Positions 1 to 5,841 of a DNA stretch of 10,881 nt are shown here, one piece after another (the first letter of the stretch is position 1; the number at the start of each line of letters is the position of its first letter). Source of the DNA: DATKWF01 sp035529715 (GTDB taxonomy: Bacteria > Chloroflexota > Dehalococcoidia > Dehalococcoidales > RBG-16-60-22); the NCBI GenBank assembly GCA_035529715.1, contig DATKWF010000105.1, forward strand, positions 1-10,881, read 5' to 3'. The position numbers and the translations under genes were made by a program. The notes below the pieces were generated by a model. The model was not told where the DNA came from and did not search any database. It was given only the letters and a program-made list of their open reading frames with translations.

Positions 1-261
1 ATCTTCCTTGAGCAGTACTTTGATTGCGTCGGCTACCGGCTGGAGCAAGCCGAAGGGACCAACTCGGTTGGGACCAAGGCGTGCCTGCATACGTGCCATA
101 CCCCTTCGTTCAAAGTAGATAAAACCCATTACCATGGACAGGACAAAAGCAAGAATAATGATGGTAAACACCAGCCAGTGCCACCAGAACCCGCCCGGCC
201 AGTCGGGGGGCAGGGTTGCTGGCTGTCCCAGATTATTAATGCCAAGATTAATGATATTCAC
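1..261 (-). CDS. nuoH: NADH-quinone oxidoreductase (complex I) subunit H, N-terminal part, cut by window edge
   Basis: Only the first 87 codons are present; the gene continues beyond base 1. NuoH is the membrane subunit that joins the proton-pumping arm to the peripheral arm and lines the quinone tunnel. The reading begins at a GTG whose first base is the last base of the nuoD TAG stop, so the two genes overlap by one base. I chose this GTG because it is the only start before the conserved region that keeps the tight operon packing. A Trp-rich segment and a first transmembrane helix (about residues 28-48) are followed by the family signature: ERRGMARMQARLGPNRVGP (51-69) and LLQPVADAIKVLLKED (72-87), a cytoplasmic loop near the quinone site. 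It directly follows nuoD, with no nuoE, nuoF or nuoG between. Identification is secure; the start is fairly secure. Confidence 0.93.
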   Translation of the reverse strand, partial: MNIINLGINNLGQPATLPPDWPGGFWWHWLVFTIIILAFVLSMVMGFIYFERRGMARMQARLGPNRVGPFGLLQPVADAIKVLLKED

Positions 262-1364
262 TACCTGTCAACCTCACCCATGCAAATATCAATACTGCCA
301 AAGATGATTATGGCATCGGCTATCTTCCATCCGACCACCATATCCCGGAGAGCCGTTAAGTTAATCAGACTTGGTGCCCGGACATGGCAGCGGTAGGGAG
401 CAATAGAATTATCTGACACCAGATAGAAACCGAGTTCGCCTTTAGGTGCCTCAATATGTGCGTAGGCCTCTCCCACTGGTGGGTGAATCAGATGTGGCAC
501 CTCGCTTCTCACCGGTCCTGAAGGCAGTTGCTCCATCGCCTGCTTGATGATGCGGACGCTCTGCCGCATTTCTTCCACTCTCACCCGGTAGCGGTCATAA
601 CAGTCACCAGCAGCACCGGTGGGTATATCAAATTCAAAGCGGTCATAGATGGAGTACGGGTCTGCCTTGCGGATATCCCACTTAACCCCGCTACCACGCA
701 GCACCGGACCACCAGCCGAGCTATTGATAGCCATTTCCCTGGTCAGGATGCCAACACCCTTGGCGCGTGCCAGTAATATTTCATTCTCCTTAAGAAAACG
801 GTCATATTCATCAATGAAGCCGGGCATTTGCCCAACAAACCTGCGCAGCGCCGGCAGAAATTCTTCCGGTATATCCTGGCTAACGCCGCCAACCCGCATA
901 AAGTTATAAGTAAGGCGCTGGCCGCAGACCATATCGAACAGGTCCAGAATCTTCTCCCTTTCCCGAATCATATACAGGATAGGGGTCATAAAGGCGCCGC
1001 AATCGTTCAAAAAAGCACCAACGGCGATTAAATGGCTGGCGATGCGCTGTAGCTCAGCCAGAATTACCCTCAGGTATTCTGCCCGCTCCGGCACCCCTAT
1101 CCCCGCCAGCTTTTCCACAGCCAGGCAATAAGCCAGATTGTTGCTCATTGAGGCCAGATAGTCCAGCCGGTCGGTTAGCGGGATAACCCCGGTATAGGTC
1201 CTTTCCTCAGCCAGTTTCTCAATCCCGCGGTGCAGGTAGCCAAAAACTGGCTCCATATCAACGATGACTTCACCGTCAAGGGTCGACCTCATGCGGAACA
1301 CCCCATGGGTGCTCGGATGTGCCGGACCTATATTAAGGACAAAAGGTTCGGTTTTAAGCGCCAT
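261..1364 (-). CDS. nuoD: NADH-quinone oxidoreductase (complex I) subunit D, 49-kDa type
   Basis: NuoD is a peripheral-arm subunit that, with NuoB, forms the quinone-reduction pocket; the family descends from the NiFe-hydrogenase large subunit. Seen here (numbering from the ATG plus one): NIGPAHPSTHG near residue 12-22, GYLHRGIEK near 43, DRLDYLASM near 66, and the C-terminal GEVDR. The His of THG and the Tyr of LDYL match the quinone-contacting His38 and Tyr87 of Thermus Nqo4 and are the same 49 residues apart. The hydrogenase-type CxxC metal ligands are absent, as expected. Length (367 aa) is normal for a stand-alone NuoD. Two starts are possible: a GTG at 1367, giving a 4-base overlap with nuoC, or the ATG at 1364, sharing one base with the nuoC TGA. 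I prefer the ATG, with GGAAGG at 1375-1380 as ribosome binding site. It lies between nuoC and nuoH in one operon. Confidence 0.96.
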   Translation of the reverse strand: MALKTEPFVLNIGPAHPSTHGVFRMRSTLDGEVIVDMEPVFGYLHRGIEKLAEERTYTGVIPLTDRLDYLASMSNNLAYCLAVEKLAGIGVPERAEYLRVILAELQRIASHLIAVGAFLNDCGAFMTPILYMIREREKILDLFDMVCGQRLTYNFMRVGGVSQDIPEEFLPALRRFVGQMPGFIDEYDRFLKENEILLARAKGVGILTREMAINSSAGGPVLRGSGVKWDIRKADPYSIYDRFEFDIPTGAAGDCYDRYRVRVEEMRQSVRIIKQAMEQLPSGPVRSEVPHLIHPPVGEAYAHIEAPKGELGFYLVSDNSIAPYRCHVRAPSLINLTALRDMVVGWKIADAIIIFGSIDICMGEVDR

Positions 1365-1804
1365 CACAAATAATCCTTCCGCAACGGGTGTCCCTGGAAG
1401 CCTTCCCAGAGGACAATTCGCTTCATATTGGGGTGACCCTCAAACCTGATTCCCATAAGGTCGTAAATCTCCCGCTCCTGAAAATCAGCACCTTGCCACA
1501 GGTTGACTACCGAGAGCAGGGTTGGATTATCCCTCTGGTAACACCTGGTTTTCAATACCAGGCTGTGGTTATGCTCCAGAGAGACCAGTTGGTAGACGAC
1601 TTCAAAATGGTCATAGTAATCAATGGCGGTAATATAATTGAGATAATCAAGGTCAAGTCCCTGGGTATCTTTGAGAAAGGCAGCCACCGCCAACAGGGAA
1701 TCACTATTGACCACGATACAATCCCGACCGGATTCAACAATGCTCCCGGGAAACTTCCCTTCCAATTGACCGGCTATTTCTTTACCAGAAAGAGCTACTG
1801 TCAT
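1364..1804 (-). CDS. nuoC: NADH-quinone oxidoreductase (complex I) subunit C, 30-kDa type
   Basis: NuoC is a soluble subunit of the peripheral arm that packs against NuoD and NuoB. The 146-residue protein carries the family signature near its C-terminus: DFQEREIYDLMGIRFEGHP (107-125), then RIVLWEGF and GHPLRKDYL (129-146), ending right after the motif. It is a separate gene, not the NuoCD fusion found in E. coli. The ATG at 1804 is 7 bases downstream of the nuoB stop; a GGAAGG element lies further upstream and a GGG immediately precedes the start, so the binding site is not ideal but the operon context and family alignment support this start. The stop codon TGA shares bases with the nuoD start, which suggests translational coupling. 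The opposite strand also has a long open frame here (1388-1840), which I regard as a shadow. Confidence 0.95.
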   Translation of the reverse strand: MTVALSGKEIAGQLEGKFPGSIVESGRDCIVVNSDSLLAVAAFLKDTQGLDLDYLNYITAIDYYDHFEVVYQLVSLEHNHSLVLKTRCYQRDNPTLLSVVNLWQGADFQEREIYDLMGIRFEGHPNMKRIVLWEGFQGHPLRKDYL

Positions 1805-1811
1805 CCCTTGT

Positions 1812-2411
1812 TTAACCTTCCTGCAAAAGTGACCTTTTAGCTATCTTCTTATGCAGCATTCTTATTCCATAAATCAGGGCTTCAGGCCGGGGCGGGCATC
1901 CCGGCACATAAACATCAACCGGAATGATACGGTTATACCCTGGCACCACATTATAGGATGAGGCAAAAATGCCACCACTGATAGCGCAGGCACCCATGGC
2001 AATCACCCATTTCGGCTCCGCCATCTGGTCATAGATTCGCTTGATATTGGGCGCCATCTTCCAGGTCAGGGTGCCGGCAGTAATCATCAGGTCAGCCTGG
2101 CGTGGTGAAGCACGGACGATTTCCATGCCGAAGCGGGAGAGGTCAAACCGGGAGGCCTCGGCGGTGATAAACTCAAAAGCGCAGCAGGCCGGGAAAGAAA
2201 CCGCTGGCCAGAGTGAGGAGAGCCGCGCCCAGTTAATTACTGCATCCACCGTCGTCAATAATATATTTCGGTGCAATTCCTCATCCAGCCACTGGTCAGG
2301 GTCGGAAATTGGCTGCTGGCTGCCTGCTTTCAGGGCCTCAATAGCCTCACCCTCAGCCCGGTCAAGCTCAGCAGCAGGATATACATATTTTCCAGCCCCA
2401 CCTACTTCCAT
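1812..2411 (-). CDS. nuoB: NADH-quinone oxidoreductase (complex I) subunit B, carries cluster N2
   Basis: NuoB binds the terminal 4Fe-4S cluster N2, which passes electrons to quinone. All four expected ligands are visible in the 199-residue protein: the tandem Cys76-Cys77 in FPACCAFEF, Cys142 in AMGACAISGG, and Cys172 in YVPGCPPRPEAL. Other hallmarks are SRFGMEIVRASPRQADLMITAGT and MAPNIKRIYDQM. The N-terminal part before the core is somewhat longer than in Thermus Nqo6 (tandem Cys at 45-46) and is acidic and Ala-rich. The ATG at 2411 is supported by AAGAAGG seven bases upstream; it lies inside nuoA, so the genes overlap by 10 bases (2402-2411). The core identification is certain; a later non-ATG start is possible but has less support. 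Confidence 0.96.
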   Translation of the reverse strand: MEVGGAGKYVYPAAELDRAEGEAIEALKAGSQQPISDPDQWLDEELHRNILLTTVDAVINWARLSSLWPAVSFPACCAFEFITAEASRFDLSRFGMEIVRASPRQADLMITAGTLTWKMAPNIKRIYDQMAEPKWVIAMGACAISGGIFASSYNVVPGYNRIIPVDVYVPGCPPRPEALIYGIRMLHKKIAKRSLLQEG

Positions 2412-2773
2412 TCCAGTACCTTCTTTCTCCAGGCGTATATATAGCCGACAAAAATAATGAAGATTAGAACCAGTATCATGATAAAGCCAGAGGTTCCCAG
2501 TTCTCTGAGATTAACTGCCCATGGATAAAGTAGAACAACCAGAACATCAAGAGCTAAAAAAACGAGGGCGTAAAAGTAGTAGCGGAAGTTGAATTGAACC
2601 CATGATTTGCCTATGGTTTCCATCCCGCACTCAAAGGTAGAACTCTTAACCGGGTCGGGCTTTTTGGGAATGATTTTAAGAAACCTGAGACTGACGGGGA
2701 GGAGGAGGGTGGTAACCGTAAAGAGAATTGCGACGACAAGAAATAGTCCGATGTAACCGTAGTTTGATACCAA
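2402..2773 (-). CDS. nuoA: NADH-quinone oxidoreductase (complex I) subunit A
   Basis: NuoA (ND3 homologue) is a small three-helix membrane subunit at the junction of the two arms. The 123-residue protein shows helices at about 7-29, 65-87 and 96-114. The loop after helix 1 holds KPDPVKSSTFECGM, with Lys43, Glu48 and Cys49 at the conserved positions; Cys49 sits where the mobile-loop Cys of ND3 lies. In helix 2, Asp76 is kept, but the Glu two residues on (E. coli Glu81) is Leu78 (codon CTG). The start is TTG at 2773: GAGGA sits six bases upstream (2780-2784) and no in-frame ATG precedes the first helix. It is the first gene of the operon, transcribed from the promoter at 2807-2836, and its end overlaps nuoB by 10 bases. 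Confidence 0.95.
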   Translation of the reverse strand: MVSNYGYIGLFLVVAILFTVTTLLLPVSLRFLKIIPKKPDPVKSSTFECGMETIGKSWVQFNFRYYFYALVFLALDVLVVLLYPWAVNLRELGTSGFIMILVLIFIIFVGYIYAWRKKVLEWK

Positions 2774-2806
2774 GTGATTTCCTCGCTTTCTTAAAGAAAC
2801 CGTGCT

Positions 2807-2836
2807 AGTATAGCATAATTAACTCCCTGGAGACAA
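2807..2836 (-). promoter_or_regulatory. Probable sigma-70-type promoter of the nuo operon
   Basis: On the minus strand, TTGTCT (2836-2831) is followed 18 bases later by TATACT (2812-2807), against the consensus TTGACA/TATAAT. It points at nuoA, leaving a leader of roughly 25-30 bases before the TTG start. Position and spacing fit well; the -35 element matches only 4 of 6. No operator or structured leader was recognised between it and the gene. Confidence 0.6.
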
Positions 2837-2938
2837 GGTATTTTCAACGCCCCAATTGCGGTTACAGCCCTTGCGCAAAGCCAGATATTTAGCTGGAGAG
2901 GCCTGTCCACTGCCCTGATTTTCAATTTCGCCGGTAAA

Positions 2939-2967
2939 TTGACATCCAACCTGACATTTTGTAAACT
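2939..2967 (+). promoter_or_regulatory. Probable promoter upstream of the MFS gene, duplicate of the tldD promoter
   Basis: TTGACA (2939-2944) and TAAACT (2962-2967) are 17 bases apart. The -35 is a perfect consensus and the -10 matches 4 of 6. The same two hexamers recur 1.45 kb downstream in front of tldD (4388-4417, 18-base spacing), and the 20 bases starting at 2957, which include the -10, are identical in both copies. The remaining part of the divergent region, about 2841-2938, holds no gene or clear signal that I can see, only short imperfect inverted repeats such as CCAG/CTGG at 2881-2896. Confidence 0.65.
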
Positions 2968-3002
2968 GACTTCATCAAGATATCTACCCTCACCGTTTTT
3001 TC

Positions 3003-3008
3003 AGGAGA
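3003..3008 (+). promoter_or_regulatory. Ribosome binding site of the tldD-like leader ORF
   Basis: AGGAGA lies nine bases before the ATG at 3018. It is a better Shine-Dalgarno than anything directly before the MFS start at 3085, so ribosomes probably load here. The corresponding site in front of intact tldD reads AGGAAA at 4453-4458. Confidence 0.55.
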
Positions 3009-3017
3009 AGACTGCCC

Positions 3018-3083
3018 ATGACTGCTGAAGTCGTTGCCCGGGAGTCAAGTGAAACAATTATAAAGAGACGGGACACTGATTAG
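3018..3083 (+). pseudogene. Truncated 5' remnant of a tldD paralogue, now a 21-codon leader ORF
   Basis: An ATG at 3018 opens a 21-residue frame that ends in TAG at 3081-3083. The peptide begins MTAEVVARESSE and ends IIKRRDTD; TldD at 4468 begins MPIEAVAQELAE and continues IIKRDDAD. With one inserted Thr, 12 of 20 aligned residues are identical, and six of those twelve use different synonymous codons, which suggests the copy diverged for a time as a working protein-coding gene before truncation. The TAG aligns with a TAC (Tyr) codon in tldD. No similarity to tldD continues past the stop. The MFS ATG begins one base after this TAG and lacks a good binding site of its own, so this mini-ORF could feed ribosomes to it by termination and reinitiation. 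Homology is seen; the coupling role is inferred. Confidence 0.75.
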
Positions 3084-3084
3084 G

Positions 3085-4374
3085 ATGGTCAGGCGTCCGG
3101 TATTTTTTTACGGCTGGGTTATTGTTGGCATAAGTATTGCCATCATGACTCTGGTCTATGGCATCAGGCACTCTTTTTCGGTATTCTTTCCACCTATTCT
3201 GGCTGAGTTTGGCTGGAGTCGGGGCAACACCGCCATAATGCTGTCTCTAAGTCTTCTTGTCTATGGTTTTGTAGCACCTATAGCTGGTGGTCTTGGTGAC
3301 CGCTGGAAACCGAGGAGGGTCATGCCGATAGGCATAATTATACTGTGCTTGGCCACTGCTGCTTGTGCCTTTGCCAGTGAGTTGTGGCACTTTTATCTAC
3401 TCTTCGGCATTTTGGTACCCATGGGGATGGCCTTTTGTGGCTGGCCTCTAATAGCTCCGGCACTGACCAACTGGTTTGTTAAGAGGCGCGGGCTGGTGTT
3501 GGGACTGGGACAGATAGGGGGTGGTATTAGTTTCACCTACGGTTTATTCGCTGCGTTTGCCATATCCATAGTTGGCTGGCGTTCTGCCTACTTTGTCATA
3601 GCTGGTGTAATGGCTGCCATCCTCTTGCCCCTCATTCTGCTTTTCTTCCATTATCGTCCGGAAAGCAAAAACCTGAAGGCTTATGGCACTGCCGAGTTGT
3701 CAGCCGTCACAGACTTGCCTGTAGAGGCAACTGCTGTCAGGAGTCCCACAACTCGCAACTGGACTCTGAAGCAAATCATGAGAACCTATCAGCTATGGCT
3801 TCTAGTATTGACTCAGTTTTTCTTCTGGGGCATAGGGTGCTATCTGGTGCTGGCACACCAGGTCAAATTCGCCGAGGATATGGGGTACAGCAGCACCTTT
3901 GCTGCCTCAATCTTTGCGCTCTTTGGCATCTTCATGGCGGTTGGCCAGCTTTCCGGGGTAATATCTGATTGGGTTGGCCGAGAGATAACTGTTACACTGG
4001 CCGCTATCCTGTCCATTGTCGCCTTGGTTGCATTGATTTCGGTTAATGATACCTCTCAGAGTTGGCTTTTATATGTTTATGCCGTATGTTTTGGCTGTGG
4101 CAGTGGGCTTTGTATGCCTCCACTCTTTGCTGGTGCGGCCGACATGTTCCACGGTAAGCACTTCGGGGTTGTAGTGGGCCTGTTACTTACCGGCATGGGG
4201 GTAGGGGGTGCTATTGGCCCATGGCTGGGTGGCTATATATATGACATCTCCGGCAGCTATATTAGCTCATTTGTTTTATGCATGGCGTGCATTGGCTTAG
4301 CCTGTATAGCCTTCTGGATTGCCGCCCCCAGAAAGGCAGCCAGACTAAAATCCGAGGCCCAGAGCTTGCTTTAG
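3085..4374 (+). CDS. Major facilitator superfamily transporter, OFA/MCT-like
   Basis: A 429-residue integral membrane protein with twelve predicted helices in two halves, separated by a hydrophilic loop at about 190-230. The N-terminal FYGWVIV (8-14), followed by a helix, is common in oxalate/formate-antiporter and monocarboxylate-type MFS carriers. MFS motif A is visible after helix 2 (GGLGDRWKPRRVM, 68-80), with its second-half counterpart GVISDWVGRE (291-300). The late segment GVVVGLLLTGMGVGGAIGPWLGG (361-383) is typical of the family. The substrate cannot be read from sequence; a small organic anion is a guess from family resemblance. The ATG at 3085 is the only sensible start, since a stop lies upstream in frame at 3061. 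By eye the gene is less GC-rich than tldD and tldE, which, with the flanking repeats, suggests separate origin. Only about 93 bases separate it from tldD, so read-through into tldD is possible. Confidence 0.9.
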   Translation: MVRRPVFFYGWVIVGISIAIMTLVYGIRHSFSVFFPPILAEFGWSRGNTAIMLSLSLLVYGFVAPIAGGLGDRWKPRRVMPIGIIILCLATAACAFASELWHFYLLFGILVPMGMAFCGWPLIAPALTNWFVKRRGLVLGLGQIGGGISFTYGLFAAFAISIVGWRSAYFVIAGVMAAILLPLILLFFHYRPESKNLKAYGTAELSAVTDLPVEATAVRSPTTRNWTLKQIMRTYQLWLLVLTQFFFWGIGCYLVLAHQVKFAEDMGYSSTFAASIFALFGIFMAVGQLSGVISDWVGREITVTLAAILSIVALVALISVNDTSQSWLLYVYAVCFGCGSGLCMPPLFAGAADMFHGKHFGVVVGLLLTGMGVGGAIGPWLGGYIYDISGSYISSFVLCMACIGLACIAFWIAAPRKAARLKSEAQSLL

Positions 4375-4387
4375 GCGATTTTCTTAA

Positions 4388-4417
4388 TTGACATTGAGCC
4401 GAGCGGTTTTGTAAACT
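4388..4417 (+). promoter_or_regulatory. Probable tldD promoter
   Basis: TTGACA (4388-4393) and TAAACT (4412-4417) are 18 bases apart, 50 bases ahead of the tldD ATG. The -35 is a perfect consensus. It begins 13 bases after the MFS stop codon, so tldD-tldE can be transcribed independently of the MFS gene. No terminator hairpin is evident between the MFS stop and this promoter. Confidence 0.65.
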
Positions 4418-4530
4418 GACTTCATCGAGGTATTTATTCTCTCCGTTTTTCTAGGAAAAGAGTAACTATGCCAATTGAAGCCGTTGCCCAGGAACTAGCC
4501 GAAATAATCAAACGAGACGATGCCGATTAC
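4388..4530 (+). repeat. Direct repeat, copy B: intact tldD promoter, leader and first codons
   Basis: Partner of the segment at 2939-3083. The equal-length stretch from 4407 to the ATG at 4468 matches copy A at 51 of 64 positions including the ATG. This copy leads into the full-length tldD and is presumed to be the functional one for TldD expression. Confidence 0.85.
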
Positions 4531-5841
4531 ATTGAGGCTCACCTTGAGGAGAGCCAGACCAGCCACATTACCTACCGGGGAAGAGAACTGGAATCTATCG
4601 GCCGGGCGACCGCCACCGGGGGGAATGTACGGGCACTGGTAAGGAGCGGCTGGGGCTTTGTCAGTTTTAATAGCTTCGATGAGCTACCAGGCAGAGCTGA
4701 GCTGGCAGTCAGGCAGGCACAGTCCGTCGGCAGCGAAGCCAGCCAGTTGGCTGAGGTAGAACCTGTAATCGATACCAAACCGGCTGAGCCGGACAGTAAT
4801 CCGGTGTCCATGCCTCTGGCGGAAAAGAAACAGCTGCTGGATGAGTACAATGAGATTATCTGGCGTACTGCGCGAATACAGACCTCAACCATTGGCTATG
4901 CTGATGGCTATAAGAAGTCCATCTTTCTGAACTCTCTGGGTAGCCATATTGTGCAGGAGCGGACGGATATCAACCTGCGTCTGGCGGCGGTAGCCACCAG
5001 AGATGGAGATGTCCAGCAGGTGGGACTGAGTGTAGGCAGTCGCGGTGATTTTAGCTTGATACAGACTCTGCACCAGCCGGTAGAACAGATGGCACGGCAT
5101 GCCGTGGAGCTGCTGTCGGCACCGCAGGTAAAAGGGGGAGAGTATACCGTGGTACTGGACCCGGTTCTGGCCGGCGTCTTTGTCCACGAAGCTTTCGGGC
5201 ACCTGTCCGAGTCCGACTTTGTCTACGAAAATGAACGCTTGCGTGAGATTATGACCCTGGGCAAACAGTTCGGCAGCAAACAGCTCAACATCGTTGATAC
5301 GGCGACTCTACCCGCCCTACGTGGCAGCTACAAGTATGATGACGAAGGAGTGCCAGCTGCCAAGACCTACCTCATCCGGGAAGGAAAGCTGGTCGGCAGG
5401 CTTCACTCCAGAGAGACAGCTGCCAGGATGGGAGAGAAGCCAACGGGTAACGCCCGGGCTATAAATTACCACTACCCGCCCATCGTCCGCATGACCAATA
5501 CCTACATTGAGCCGGGGTCAATCTCTTTTGAGGATATGATAGCTGACATTAAAGAGGGGATATACGTCAGGAACTGGTACGGTGGCACCACCAGTATGGA
5601 GATGTTTACCTTCTCGGCTGGTGAAGCCTACATGATTCGTAACGGCAAAATCGCAGAGCCACTGCGCCCGGTGGTACTTACCGGCAATGTATTCACCACT
5701 CTAAAGAACATAGATGCTATTGGCAATGACCTGGATATGAACCAGGGTGGTGGCTGTGGCAAGGGAGAGCAATCACCTCTCCCGGTTTCCAATGGCAGTC
5801 CCCACATCCGAATTCGCCACTGCCTGGTTGGAGGTAAATGA
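4468..5841 (+). CDS. tldD: Metalloprotease TldD, catalytic subunit
   Basis: TldD is the catalytic half of the TldD/TldE heterodimeric protease, which in E. coli matures microcin B17 and degrades the antitoxin CcdA; it acts on unfolded peptides in the cytoplasm. The 457-residue protein has the family's metal site: HEAFGH with His240, Glu241 and His244, and the third ligand Cys430 in QGGGCGKGEQ, equivalent to the Cys that binds zinc in the E. coli enzyme. Other conserved stretches are the GSYKYDDEGVPAAKT region (286-300) and ISFEDMIADIKEGIYV (352-367). Its length is close to the usual 450-480. The ATG at 4468 has AGGAAA about nine bases upstream. It is joined to tldE with no gap: the TGA is followed directly by the tldE ATG. 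Natural substrates here are unknown; no microcin or toxin-antitoxin genes are nearby. Confidence 0.95.
   Translation: MPIEAVAQELAEIIKRDDADYIEAHLEESQTSHITYRGRELESIGRATATGGNVRALVRSGWGFVSFNSFDELPGRAELAVRQAQSVGSEASQLAEVEPVIDTKPAEPDSNPVSMPLAEKKQLLDEYNEIIWRTARIQTSTIGYADGYKKSIFLNSLGSHIVQERTDINLRLAAVATRDGDVQQVGLSVGSRGDFSLIQTLHQPVEQMARHAVELLSAPQVKGGEYTVVLDPVLAGVFVHEAFGHLSESDFVYENERLREIMTLGKQFGSKQLNIVDTATLPALRGSYKYDDEGVPAAKTYLIREGKLVGRLHSRETAARMGEKPTGNARAINYHYPPIVRMTNTYIEPGSISFEDMIADIKEGIYVRNWYGGTTSMEMFTFSAGEAYMIRNGKIAEPLRPVVLTGNVFTTLKNIDAIGNDLDMNQGGGCGKGEQSPLPVSNGSPHIRIRHCLVGGK

Larger units (their letters stand above)
2939..3083 (+). repeat. Direct repeat, copy A: promoter, leader and first codons of tldD
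   Basis: This segment aligns with 4388-4530. From 2957 to the ATG at 3018 the two copies have exactly the same length (64 bases including the ATG) and differ at 13 positions, with the first 20 bases identical. Similarity then continues through about 20 codons with one extra codon in copy A, and stops at the TAG at 3081-3083. The MFS coding region lies between the two copies. Confidence 0.85.

Noticed and set aside
1388..1840. A 150-codon open frame on the plus strand opposite nuoC
   Set aside because: It runs antisense through nuoC, which has clear family motifs; the product has no recognisable domain, and the frame is explained by the codon composition of nuoC.
3018..4530. A composite transposon made of the two tldD-like repeats flanking the MFS gene
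   Set aside because: The repeats contain promoter and 5' coding sequence rather than terminal inverted repeats or transposase, so a partial gene duplication explains them better.
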